A stretch of DNA of 64,000 bases from Caprimulgus europaeus (Eukaryota; Chordata; Aves; Caprimulgiformes; Caprimulgidae), in assembly GCA_907165065.1 (NCBI GenBank), contig OU015544.1, positions 1,054,001-1,118,000 of the forward strand. The letters are read 5' to 3'. Shown here piece by piece: positions 35,201 through 49,100 of this stretch. Position 1 is the stretch's first letter; each line of letters opens with the position of its first letter. The translations under genes were made by a program, and so were the position numbers. The notes beneath the pieces were generated by a model, which saw only the letters and a list, made by a program, of their open reading frames with translations, did no database searches and was not told the DNA's origin.

Positions 35201-38200
35201 CATTTGCTTTACACTGAGGAGCAAGACTTAACATTTTTTTGTTTGATGGACTGAGCTACCATACGAGTCAGCAGTATTTTTAAGGATTTCTGTAGCTGAA
35301 ACAAACCAGTCCAGTAGGCTGTCACAGTGGTCTTACGGTCACAGAAACGTCTTGAGGGTTTGCACTTGGCTGAAACTTAGACATAGTTGAGCTAACTTCT
35401 CCCATGGTTTAAGAGACAGCTTCCTTTGGGTGGCTTGTACATGTGTTCCATGTGTAGGCAGTAGTACCAGTAATATTTTTGGCTAAATCTTTTCTGCTTC
35501 ATTTTGCTGTGCTAACGTTGCTGGAACCAGTCACTGTTGTTGGCAGTAAAACTGAGTGCTAGCTCAAACACCCGATGGAGCTCTGCCTGTCCTGTATCTG
35601 AAGGGTGGCATCTTCTTGGAGGGTCTTGTGTGCTTCTTCCTGTGGTGTGTGCTAAATTTTGTAGCACTAATAAGCTTGTCCATATGGATTTGTTGTCACA
35701 TCAGTTCTATTAAGATGCTGGCAATGAAATACATAATTGGAGAAAAGCCATCAGTAACTGATACCAAAACAGTTTCTGGAAAGGTGTAACCTTCATTTCT
35801 GAATGAATTGTGGGCCTGGTGAAGGTAAGGGGCTGCAGTCTGCCTCCAGTCTTACTTTGCAGTAGCTGTTCCCTATTAGATTTGGCATTGCAGACTGAAC
35901 AAAGGTATTTCTTCAGTGATAAGGTTTTAATTCCTGTTTTAATCTAATTTTTGCTGATTTTATTTCTAAACTCAAAACCAGAGCAGTAAAGGATCCTTAA
36001 CTTACTGTGCCACTCTGCAACCTTACTGTAGTGCATCACAAGTCAAAAGTCTGTCTCAGATGAATCCTTATCCTTTCTTCTTCTAGAGAATATTTGGAGA
36101 AACCGCTGAAAAGAATTTGTATCTATCTCAGTTGATTATCTTGGATACACTGGAAAAATGTCTGGCAGGGGTGAGTAGGCTTGCATCAGCAATTGCTACG
36201 TTGGAGTCAAATGAGTTGGAGAGTACAAGTCAAATGCTTGTGTGTCTATTATGACTGATACTAAAGTTAAAACTCATCTGATTTAGGCCAAAGTAGGATT
36301 AATGCTATTTAAAAAATACTAAAACTCCCTATAAATGCAAGTAGTTGATATAATTGATAAATTAAGGATTTTTGGGGTGCTTTTTTTCTTGCCTAAAATT
36401 GGTGATCTTTTTTCAGCTGAAGAGGTTCAAGTGAACTTTTGAATTTGCCCTTCCTGCTACTCAACTAATTTGTGGAGTTATAAAGAATTGTTTTCTTCTA
36501 AAGATTTCTTAAAGAATTGCAGCCATCTGTACTCAGCCATGTGTTAAAAGGAGTAAGGGAAGACACAAACCCAGAGGAAGAATTAGATGTGGTTATGGAG
36601 CATTGCTAGATTTTTATAAGCTTTAGATGCTTGTGGCATATTCTGCTCAGGAGTTTTTGAATAGATGCATCAAACATTTTCATCCCACAATTTAAACAAC
36701 AAAAAAAAGTAATGGGATAGTAAATCATGTTAAAAGTAGCAGATAATTCAGTACAAATATTTTAAGTTTTATGCTATTAAATTTGCTACTACAGTGTTGA
36801 TTTTTCCCTAAATTTCTTAAAACTTTCATTTGGTGAAGTAGTTTTTTCGTGTGCTTGTGCATACAGCAGAAGCTTTGCTATTGCTGTTTAAAGATGACTC
36901 TGGCAGGTGTTTCCTCCATTCCTTTAGCTAACCATGTCCAAACCTCCACTGGGAGCCCAGTCCTGAGGCTTCCAGGCAGAGCTGTGCTGCGAGGCAGCTT
37001 GCAGTTACCTCTGGGATGGGAACGGTTGTACAACGTTACTACACTGTGTAACTGCAGAGCCAGGCTTCGCTGTGGGCAATATTTGCAGTGGTTTATTCCT
37101 TTAACAAGAAAGGAATTTGTTTTTTTAAAGCTATATTCCTGGATGAATGTCATGAAATCATCCAAGCTCTTTGCTGTTTGCCTGCAGCAGTTTTTGAAGT
37201 TACTTTCTTTCAAAGGTAATGACCTTATTATGGTTAGATTTGTCAAGCAGCATATCTTAATATTACAGTACTCAAACAGTCTGAATAATTGTGGATTCCT
37301 CTAAATCCACAAAAGGTCCAGGTAAATACATTTTCTGGAATAATTTTCAGCTTTTATAGCTGAGGTAAGTACCTCTTTTTGTCACTTTTTGTGTCTTTGA
37401 TGCAGCGAGTCAAACTGTTTTAACTTCAGAAATTAATTATTTTAAAAGTTGGTGGTTTTTTTCTGGTGGTGATATTTGAACAGCCTTAAATTGTGCTGAA
37501 TACTTCTTGCTTTGTCAATTCAAATGAGAGCAAGTTCAGCCACTATATGTTCAATAAGCCTGAGCCAAAGTTCTATACAAAGAGCGTTGTGTTCTGTGAT
37601 ATCTTCAGACATTTCTTGCTCGCTGTTCTTGCTCAATGTTTCATCAAGTTCTCATGGCAACAGGACTCAGGTCAACTAAGTGGGAGTCTCTGAAACTTCC
37701 CAATTCCCTATGGTAAATTCATTGGTAGAATTTTAGAAAGCTTTAATGCTGACCCTTCTGTTAAAACTTGCTCTTAGTAGAGCAAAGTTTCACTTTGAAT
37801 TCTTTTGTAAATAGTTTCCTTATGTCTCATTCTGTGCAAACGGGCAAAAATTAGGTTTTTCTTTTGCAGGAAAGTTAAGCCATTTTTGACTCATATAGAG
37901 CAATCCCAGGCAAGAGCAAGGGAGAAGCACCTTTTTTTTTGTTTCATTTTTTTAATATGAAATATTTACTGTCAAAATACAGTGGTTAGAACACTACCCA
38001 AAAGAGAAGTAAGAGTGGCTCTTTGCCTGTTAAGTTTCTATTCAAAGCAGAGATAGTTAATGCTGCACTGCTAATACTTTATGTGGATCAACAGGGTGCA
38101 TTCATCAACAGAAACGTGTTTTACTTGAAAAAGTAGCTTGATGCTTTGATACTTGATGACATTGATCAACTTGATGTCCTGTGTATTTGGAGACTTAAAC

Positions 38201-41200
38201 TGTGAGATGGCTTGAATGATACAGGTTATTGCTGAGAGGGGAGAAGCCTTTTCTGTGTAGACTACTCCCACTAGTAGGTAGCCTGCAGGCAGAATTAGAA
38301 GCTCTCATTCAGGTTCTGTGCCTTCTAGTGGCAGATGCTCCATTTTTTTGTCTCCAAACCCACAAAACAGGATTTAATGAAATACTGAACGTTTCTTTTC
38401 AGCAACCAAAGGACACCATGCGACTGGACGAGACTATGCTGGTAAAACAGTTGCTGCCAGAAATCTGCCACTTCATCCACACGTACCGCGAGGGGAACCA
38501 GCATGCAGCTGAACTACGGAATTCGGCCTCGGGGGTTCTTTTTTCTCTTAGCTGCAATAACTTCAATGCTGTGTTCAGCCGCATTTCCACCAGGTGGGTG
38601 TTTTTCAGGAGCCTGACTTAGTGTATTAGGAGATCTACAAAATGCTGGTGTCATGAATGGTAGTCTTTCTAATTTCAGAGAAGTTACCTGAGTTTCAGGT
38701 TACAAATGAACCTGTTCCATACCCATCCCAGGTTACTGCCAGCCTATTTTCTGTGACCTGTGCTTATTGCTTCTTAAATCTGCTTTCATAAGTACAAGTC
38801 AAGTGCTGTTGTAGAGTGAAAATAACGCTAACTTGGCTGAATAAGTTGAATGTTCTTGTGGGAGCAAGGTGCTTTGAAAAAAAAGAATGCTGAAGGTAAC
38901 GGGTTGTATCCCTTCACTTAGGAATTGGGAATGCAAAATTTCCTGTTGTCTGCAGCTCTGTTGGAGCCCCAAGGCTGTTTTCCTTATTTTTCCCGCTTCA
39001 AGGCTTTTATGTTAAATCTGCCTTATGCTTGAAGGGGACAAACCAGCTGGACTGTATGTTAGTGGCTGGAAAAGACCCATTTGTCTTCTAACTGACTCAA
39101 GTTTTACAGCACATTTACTGTGAAAATAACTCTCTTCTGTTCTAAGTGAGAAGAAAGAGAGGCCCAAAGTTTCCATCTCTTCTCTGCTCCCTTTGCCCTG
39201 TTCCACGCCTTCCTGATGCATCAGCATTTGCCAGTCCACTCGAGCTGTCTATTGAGCTTTTTCTTACTGAAATTCTTTGATGTTTTTTGAAAGCTGCTTG
39301 AAGTAGCTTAGCTCTTACCACACACTGTTACAGCTAACATCATCCTGGATTTATTAGAAGTGGAGCTTGGGCAGCCTTATGTGGTCCCATAGCAATGAAT
39401 GTGCCAGTTTAATTGAAACAAAGGTTTATATCTACCTTACAATGTAAAAACACTTCCATGCCAACATTTTGGAAAATATTTGCGTTTTAGAAATCAGTCT
39501 GAAGTTATTGAATGATTTGAAATTTTAAGTATTTTAAAAACTTTTACAGAGCCTTTAATAACTTCTGTTTCAAGAACATAGACTTGGCAGCTAGCATGGA
39601 GGATGTGGTTTTACTCAATAGGTTGATTATGTTTTGTTGCTTATGGAAATGGAAACAATTTCTTTTGCAGGAAGTATTTTTCAGTTGAAATTTTTAGACA
39701 GTCTGTGAATCTAGTCCATGGATCTGTGTTTGTTCATATGTCTGTAGCATGGTTTAGGTCTCAAGCTCAGCGTCCTCCTTACCATCCATTTGAGCTGGAA
39801 CACAGTGGTTTTTTCCTAACCTGTTTTTCATTTCAAGATGGCTTGCACGTAAATAGTTAAATATTTGACCAGTTGTTGCTGATCTCCACAGGGGTCAGCT
39901 CGCCAACAGTTAGCATTGCTGATCTTTTGACCTGTGCTTCCTGTTTAGGCATATTTCTAGGCCTTGTACAGCAGCTGGGGGATTTTTTGGCACGGAAAGC
40001 ACAGCAGTGGGGACCTTCCCGTTCCCAGCGAGGGCTGTTAAGTTTCCCTGGCGTTGAAGACATGAAGAACTGCTTTTGTGTGTAGTACTAGAAATCACAT
40101 TCCACGTCTAAAACACATCTGTAGCTTTGGAACAAGACAACCTTTAGTTTGTGAGAATGTATGATTTAGTTATTAGTGTCTTAGTATCTGATGAGACGTT
40201 TAGTAAATAGTCTAATACAGAGTGTGAAGAGGTGCCATTGTGTTTCAGGCGGTGTGATTAAACTTCGTCCTGTTCCTTAGGCCAGGAAAACAGGGACCTG
40301 CTTGAGCTTACAAGGAGCGGTTGTAGCTCACTTCAGCAGCATTAAGTACTGTCAGTCACTGCTTTGCTCTTGAGAAATTATCTGGGGTGGGACTTGCTGT
40401 TAAGGAGCAGTAGAATAAAGGTGTCCTGATGTCATCACTTTAATACTGAGATGAAAAGATGGCAAGGTTGCTGCTGCAGTGTGGTAGACAACGGAAGGGT
40501 TTAGGCAAATCTTGGGCATAAGCAGACGATCAGCAGATGGTGTTGGTGTCTTGTAAGACTCATCACTAGTATTTCTAGATCCATTTTCAGTATGATTGTG
40601 GAATCAGACTATGCTATTAACTCGTAATCATGCAAGGTCTGTCTTTCATTGCTAAGCCTGGAAAGGTTTGTCTAGGGAGGTCGTGTTCAATGAGATCATA
40701 TCATACTCCCCTGCTATTCAAACGTGCAGAATCGTAGGTGTGTGTTCAGACCTGACGTAATCTGATGGAGAATTTAGTTTACTTTGCCTGTTTTTAGATT
40801 ACAGGAACTGACTGTTTGTTCAGAAGATAATGCTGATGTTCATGATATTGAACTTTTACAGTACATCAGTGTGGATTGTTCGAAACTAAAACGACTCCTG
40901 CAAGGTATGATTTGAGCCTGTGTTTTGGAATATTTTCACCTGAATATGGCTAGTTAGAGGTGACAATGGTATTGATGTTTTACTCCAATTACTCATATGC
41001 TTAGCAAAATACTTAAAAATACTTAAGTAGCATAAATACATTGGTCTAAAAATTGCTTTGCACTTCAAATGTCTTTTATAATCTGTGTCACTTTTTAGAA
41101 CCAAATTTCTTTTCTAAATGCAGAAATGTTTTACCTTTACAGAGACTGTATTCAAGTTTAAAGCCCTTAAGAAGGTAGCTCAGTTAGCTGTTATCAACAG

Positions 41201-44200
41201 TCTTGAAAAGGTAAGTATTTTAATATTTATCCTCTGTTTCATTGCTTATTTGCAGACTTTATCTAATTGAGGAGTAGTTGCAATCCAGTAATTCACTATA
41301 AAATATGTGTTGGCCCATCCCTTCAGTGCATGTGTGTTTTGCAAGAAATGTCGAGTGATTAGAAGTAAGAGTAAAATCTCTCTTCATTTAAATACATAAT
41401 TCAGAAAAAGTCTTTTTAAGCTCTGGAATGTAAAGATGTTTTGCATTATCTGCAGGCATTTTGGAACTGGGTGGAAAACTATCCTGATGAATTCACAAAG
41501 CTGTACCAAACGCCGCAGACCGATATGGCTGGTAAGGCAGAACAAGTGACATGGTCCTCCAGAGCTGGTTTCTCAGACATCCCCACCTTCACTTGTGTTT
41601 TGTGCCCTCTTGGCTTCTTGTGCAGCCTGCAAATAAGAAACAAATTTCTGTCAACCTTTGGTAGGGCAAGCAAGAGTACCTTGCTATCTCTTTTCTCTCC
41701 TGACTCACCTTTTAAAGAGATTCATTTTGTGGTTCACCACACAAAGAAATAAACCCCAAAAGATGGAAACTCTTCATATATGTATTTTTCATCCTGATAC
41801 AGGGAAAAAAACCCAAACCAACAAAACAAAAAACAACTTGAGAACATCACTTGTATTTGTCTCTAGTCAAAAAGAGAGGAAAATTTATATTTTCAGGTAA
41901 ACCACGTCTTTAACTGGGTTGAGACTATTTTATCTGCAATAATGTGCTAAACAGAACTTTTTTCTGTGTAGGTGGAGCTGCTCCTCTGATCTTTTATACC
42001 TATTCTTTATGTTTCCATAGTTAAAAATGGTATTGACCTTGGTGTTATATTTTCTGCAGATTGTGCAGAGAAGTTGTTTGACTTGGTGGATGGCTTTGCT
42101 GAAAGCACAAAACGTAAAGCAGCGGTGTGGCCACTGCAAATCATACTCCTGGTTCTGTGTCCAGAGATAATCCAAGATATAGTGAAGGATGTGGTAGAAG
42201 AAACTAAAATGAACAAGGTAAGAGAAGAATAGTATCTGAATTCTGGTTCTGATTTCTAGAGGATGCTTGTCTTTGCTTATTCTGTATTTCAGGTATATTT
42301 TATTTTGTCTTTCCTGCCTAGAGAGCACATTACAATTCCATCTATAAATTTCTTCACCCTTTTAAAGTTTTTACCCAATATACATTATTTCACGATCAGT
42401 TGTTCTTTGCCATCTCAATATCTGTAATTTCTGATCAGAAAATGCAATGTTATTTGTTTTCAGTATTTAAGGATCTAAAACCCCTGACCACAGGTTACCA
42501 ACACTCTGGTTATAACTATTCCTGATTTGAATTCTGCAGAAACTGTTCCTGGACAATCTCAGGAAAGCACTTGCAGGCCACAGTGGGAGCAGACAGCTGA
42601 CTGAAAGTGCTGCTATTGCTTGTGTTAAACTCTGCAAAGCATCTACCTACATCAACTGGGAAGATAATTCTGTCATTTTCCTACTAGTGCAGTCCATGGT
42701 AGTAGATCTTAAGGTAAAAATGTCTGTTTCCTAATTGCAGTGAAGAAATTTCAATTTTTAAATACTGAAATGAACTTTCAATTTCTCCTTAATTGAATAC
42801 CATAGTGGTTTTCAGTGGAAAGTTTTGTATTGAAAGTAGACAAGAATAATCTTGGTATCTGATTTATATATCTGTATTTTTTTGGAATATATAGAATTTG
42901 CTGTTTAATCCAAGCAAACCCTTCTCAAGAGGCAATCAGAACGCAGATGTAGACCTCATGATTGACTGCTTAGTCTCCTGCTTCCGCATCAACCCTCATA
43001 ATAACCAGCACTTCAAGGTGAGAACACTGCTTACTGGTAAGTCATTCTCCACATCCTATTGATGACCTGTCAATTACAAAAGATATGCTAACAGCAACTG
43101 GAAGCTCATAAATAAGTTTAATTGTGTAAATATCCCCTAGTAATGAATCCCTGCATGTTTTCATAAATCTTTTCTTAGCTGATTAGACTTTGTCATGTTT
43201 GGATTTGACAGCTTTGTCAATTTAATAAAAAGGCTCCAGTATGTTATTCAGTGTGATAAGAAAGATGGCAAAGAAAAATAACGTTCCTAAGTGGCTTTTA
43301 TGTGTTTTTATTGTAGATCTGCTTGGCACAGAATTCCCCATCAACATTTCATTATGTACTGGTAAATTCACTCCACCGAATAATCACAAATGTAAGTTCT
43401 GGAAGTATTTAATCAGCCCAGCAGTCTGTGGCTTCTATTCAGATCAATACCTGCTTATGAAATACAATTTGACCAGTGGACCAAATCTGGTTGCCTGTAT
43501 CCATGCAGCAAGAGTCGCTTGCTAATAAGGAAGGACATAAAAATCTTTGTTTATGCTCTCCAGCAGTTGGATTTCCAGTTTGAGAGCTTGTGTTCCAGTA
43601 TAAAATGTCTGTACAAACATGTTTGAATACCCTCTAATGCAGGATGACGAACGAATCTTGTGCTCTTTGGTTTTATAGTAGATACTGCTTCATTGGTACA
43701 CGAAAGACACTCTCTGGACATTCATTGTTACAGCACCTCTGCTACTTGTAGTGTATTGACGTGGGAACTTAGGGAAGAGCTGGCCTCCTGGCTTTGCTCA
43801 AGTATGAACTGAAATACTGTAAAATTGTATTAAATGCCAAATGCCAAAAATACTTTGAAAGCTTTTGTAACTTTGAGAGGTATCAAATAGGTCCTAACTG
43901 ACCTGAGACACGGCGAGTTTCCCGTCTGACCATGCCTGTGTTTGCGCTGCAGTCTGCGCTGGACTGGTGGCCGCGGATCGACGCCGTGTACTGCCACTCC
44001 GTGGAGCTGCGCAGCATGTTCAGCGAGACGCTGCACAGAGCCGTCCAGGGCTGCGGGGCACACCCCGCCATTCGCATGACTCCGGTAAGGCTTCTGAAGG
44101 AGCTGCTCCAGCACAAACCTGTGTTCTGCCTGTGTCTCCATCCCATTCCAGATTTCTTTACTCATTAACTTTAGACTGGAAACTAGAGGGGGGAAGAACA

Positions 44201-46149
44201 CTGCGATCCAAAAAGCAACAGAGAGCCATACATGCTCTGTAAACCTTGCAGCTTTGGTGTAGTGACTGTTTCTAGTCAGTGATGTATGTTTCTCAGTTTT
44301 CATGCTGCTCTTAAACTGGCAACATAGCCGTATTTCTTCTGTAACTGTAACTGTCCTCTGTGGCTTCTGTTCATTCTAAGGTTTCTCGCTGTGTGAATAG
44401 CTAGGTAATATGTCTATTCTTGTTTAATCTGAAAACCAAAAGCATTCTGTATGTGGAGATAATTTCTGAAAACTGCAGTGCTTTTACCATGATTGGCATG
44501 AGTAGCTCTTCATTTATCTTACTTGCTTTCTGTTGAGCAAGTTGACTGTTTGGTTTTGGTGACAGAAACAAAGTAAAAGATTTTTCAACTATTATGAAAT
44601 AAAGTCAATATCCTTGGTTGTCATAGAAAAAATATTGAGTAAATTCAAATTTGTAGTTCATCCAAACTTTTTTAGTAAGTTCACATGCAGTGGTGTTGCT
44701 TTTCTTCTGAACTTACCGTTTAGGACTTTTGATGTGTCAAGTGACCTTGCTTGATGGTTTTGGAAGGCCTAAAATGATACATGAAAATATTCCTATTGGG
44801 CTTCTCAAATGAAAGCACATGATCAAAATAACCTTTAGTTGAAAGCTGCAACATGTTTAACTTGCTTTTTACATGTCTGTATTCATCTGTTGAGAACGTA
44901 GCCGGGGTGTTGTGATGGCAACTCTGACATTGATTGGTGGTGCTTTGTCTTCTGCTTCTTATTTTCCGTTCTTACTGGCTGCTGTCGCTCACACGGTCAG
45001 ATGCCAACCAGTCACTGTTTTGCATGGCAGTGGGCCTCTGTTGCTGTAAGTATGACCCGTCGTAACTACCGCAGAAAAGCCTCTCCTTGCTCGGCCTTTT
45101 CTGTGCGTAGTTACCACTGCAGTCACTTCGCCGGGGTACGAGAGGTGGCATGCTTTACTTGAGTGTAGGACGGGAGGAGACCTCTTCAGCACTCTGCTTG
45201 ACAGTTGCAAGCCCATCCCTTTCACAACCAGTTGAGCTCCTTCCTAGAAGGAAAGGCTTTTTGTTGGTTCTGTTCTTTTCTTTTTGCCCCTACTTTTCCA
45301 TCACCATGCTCTTCCAGAATCGCCCCACTCTGCTGGTTAGAATTGTTCTCTAATTTCCAGCCTAAACTTATTTATGTCTAACTTACCCCATTTGTTCTTG
45401 TTCCAGTGTTGTCTGTTAGCTTCAGACTGGTGTTTGTCCCCTTGATGTGTTTGCTGAGAGCAGTCAGTCCCTGTCTGTCTCTATTGATGGTCCTTAGTTT
45501 TGATTGTGGGAAGTAAATAGATCACTTCACAGGAACAAATCAGCTCCTTTTGCCACGTGCCTCTTCTCAGAATTCCCTTAACTGTAGCAAACTGAGGTTT
45601 AGCACAGAATTAGTTACCTCTACCAGTGTGGTATTGATTTCTTGATCAAATAGTTTTTTGTGTGGTAGATTTTATTCTGTAGATTTTTACACTATTTTGC
45701 AAAATAGGATGAGATTCTAATTTCTTGTAGAATTTAGTTACACAATATCATCACTCTTCTTCAGTTACCTTGAGGATGATTTCAAGATATGTTTTTTTTT
45801 GTTTTTCAAAACTGGTAACTAGTGAAAATGAAAAACAAGTTCATGTTATTGTTTGACAGCTTCACAAAAAATAAACTAGACAGTTTAAAAAGCTGAGTTT
45901 CTAAAGAGTCTTATAATCTGTTTTGTGTTGAATATCTACAAAGGCAGTTTTTTGTCCAAGTTACTGTCTCATAGCTGTTTTGGTAGCTGTAAGAAAAAAT
46001 GCCAATTTAATCCATGCTGCTATAAAATGAAAATTAATGAAAATATAAACTCTGTAAACTTACTGGAGAGAGATTAAAATCTTTTGTCTTTGGACATAGT
46101 GGGGGCCAGTGAAGGCAAGGTCACATTTTATGTATTTATTTGTGTGTAT

Positions 46150-46181
<32 letters not shown>

Positions 46182-49100
46182 GGTATTTTTCACAGATTTT
46201 AGTATGCATCCAAATAATTTTTGTTGAAATTAAGAATCTGCAGTTGATTGCCACATAACAGAGTGGTTCACTGTGGAGGGTTGTGCACCCTGTAAGATTG
46301 AAGCACAAACTCCTGTTTTTGAAATCCTCACAGCCAGTACAATCCATACACACTTATTTCACAGCCAGCACCGTGCACCACTGTTTGTTACGTTTATTGG
46401 TGATATTGCTCCCCAGATTCTGTTCTGAACAGCAGTGGTAGCATATTATACAGCTCACACTGGAGTCAAACCAGAATGCCTTATGTGATCTCTCAATACG
46501 TATCTTAACATGTCCTCCATTTCACATGAGGGAGTTGGCTGGTACAGAGGTAGTTTACTGAATTTTTTTCAGGTGGAGCTAGATTTTATTTTTTTTTAAA
46601 TTTAAGTGATGTACACTATCATCTGGACTGTGATTATGTCAGAAAATAAAGAGAATATTTTGCCTTTGGAAAAAAATTCCCTACCCTCTCATATATTCAG
46701 GCTTACTTGGAAACATTTATTTTTATTTCTTTCTCAGACCAGAGAAAATCTCTCTAAATTCTTACTAGTCCTTCTCTATTTTTCTTTTGCCACAGTTTGT
46801 GTTATGTAAAAACTCCTATGTCCACACACTGCTCAGTGAAGCAATTCTGAAGTAAACTTTAAAGATATAATAAAGGGATAGCATATGCACATGTAAAAGG
46901 GGATTTTTAAGTACAGGCTATGCGACTGTACCTGATTGAATTTAAGATACTTATAAACGTTTTCTGTGAATTATGGGTTATAAGCAATACACTTCATAAG
47001 ATGTTTAATTGTTACTACTATGCAGACCACCTTACTGACAGTGACTGTGATTTTTCCTTCCATCAGAGTCTCACATTTAAGGAGAAAATGACAAGCCTTA
47101 AATTTAAAGAAAAACCTACTGATTTGGAAACCAGAAGCTACAAGTTTTTGCTGCTGTCCCTGGTGAAACTGATCCATGCTGACCCAAAGCTTTTGCTGTG
47201 TGTAAGTGTGTTGTACTATTCATTCATAGTAAAATTTACTTTGGATGCTACTAAATGAATAAAAATTTAAAACATAAACCTGCAATCTAGGATACTTCCC
47301 CACTGGTTCTTTTCCCTGGTTATAATGCTTCTGCCCTTTCAAAGGAAAAAGGCAAAGAGAAACGAAGAAATTTTACAGAACCAGTGGCAGGAAACACAAA
47401 GCCCTGTATCTCTGAAGTGGGCATGGGGGGAGCAGGAGAGGGGAATAGAACAAGAGGAAAACTAAAATAAGGCAATGGGAAATGAGTCATCATTTCAGTG
47501 AGCAGAAAGACAGATGTGCTCTTAGATCTTCCATTTCTTCACATCTATTTATTGTTTAATTTAAAAATATTTCAATCCTGTCGAAGATACGGTATGCAAG
47601 GCATGTCATAATTGAAAAAGAAATGAGGTACTCTCTTAAAGATCCAGATATCCCCTGGCTTAATTACAGGAGTGCCACTTCAGCAGTCAGTGATGTTGGT
47701 CATTCCAGGGTTTGAGAATTTAAACTTGCTTTCCTCTCTGCTGTTTAGAATCCAAGGAAGCAAGGGCCTGAGACACAAGGCAGCACGGCTGAGTTAATCA
47801 CAGGCCTGGTGCAACTTGTTCCGCAGTCCAACATGCCAGATATAGCACAGGAAGCCATGGAGGTAAGGGATTCCTGTTCTCTGTGCCAAGTGGTTAGTGC
47901 ACAGGTAAATCAGGGCTGTTGTGGAAGCTCTGAAGTATTGATTAGCTTTGAAGTTCTGTGTCTTGGAGTTTTTTTTTAAATGTCTCCTGCACTGAAAGTT
48001 TTGCAGGAGAAGCCTGTAAGAAAATTTTAAAAAGCAATTAATATTGCTTCTTGTGACTTTCCTGCACCCCTTCATACGCTTTGTTCATCCCTGGTGTTGA
48101 TCAAATCCAGTCTGACAGTTCCTCTGCTCCATCTTTGCAGGGAACTTGGAATTTCTTTTCTGTTTTCTACCTAACAATATGCAAAATACATATTTCTTGA
48201 TAGTTTAATGGTAGAATTCAAGACTCTCTCATGTAAAAGAAGGACTAGTAAGTTACTAAATAAGTTCTGGAATATTGTTTCAAACAAGAAGCAGTTTGAA
48301 ATAAGTACTTAAATATTGTTGGGGAACAATATGGATTGGTTTTTTAAATACCCTTTTTAACAGCAATCTTTTTTCAGCAAACTTTTTTTAATTTGTGAGA
48401 AAAAAGAGCTTAGACTTTCCTCATTTCTGTCTTGTGCTGTTTTTAAAACAAAGTAATTACTATGAGATTGCACCGATTTCTCTCTCTGTGCTGGTGAACT
48501 TTGTAAATTTCTGCCTTTAAATGAAGCTACTTTATTTTGCATTCAGGCCTTGCTCGTTCTTCACCAGTTAGACAGCATTGACTTGTGGAATCCTGATGCA
48601 CCTATAGAAACATTCTGGGAAATTAGGTATGTAAGTTAACTTGTGTAAATTAGAGAAGTAGCTGGTTGGATTTGTCTTCTCTTTTGAAATGGCTGTGAAT
48701 GTTTTGGGAAATCTATGCAACATCGGCATGAATCTGCAGTCAAAATTATTGTGTTCATGGAAACATTTTATCTTCCCATGTTATACGAATTTAACAAAAT
48801 ATAACAAGTGTTTTGCTGGCTTTCTTAATGACTGTTCAGCCTGATGTTAAGGTGCAGAATGATTATTAGTTTGAAAAGTTAGAGACTTTCCCACCCCATT
48901 CAAATGTTTACTACTTGTTTAAGTTCTATTTTTGGGGGGCTGAGGGAGGGCAGTGCTAAGCAATTCTGGAGGTGTGGATTGGCTAATCCTGACTCTGAAG
49001 CCTTCACCTAAAGCAGGTAGTGGTTTGCCCTGACCTGTGATCTCCATTTGCATTTCTTTTGTATTTAACGAATTTTTGTGCATTAAAGTCATCTTGCTTT

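Larger units (their letters stand above)
44085..47066 (+). other. NF1: NF1 intron 12 (3.0 kb)
   Basis: AT-rich, except for a CpG-containing fold-back at about 45009-45166 and a CA/TA microsatellite at 46150-46181. Confidence 0.8.

Noticed and set aside
36849-37304. Overlapping open frames of 151 (plus) and 122 (minus) codons in NF1 intron 3
   Set aside because: No recognised similarity; no splice or promoter context.
37289-37312. 9-bp perfect hairpin
   Set aside because: Too short to be notable in 64 kb.
43830-44303. 157-codon minus-strand frame
   Set aside because: Antisense shadow of NF1 exon 12.
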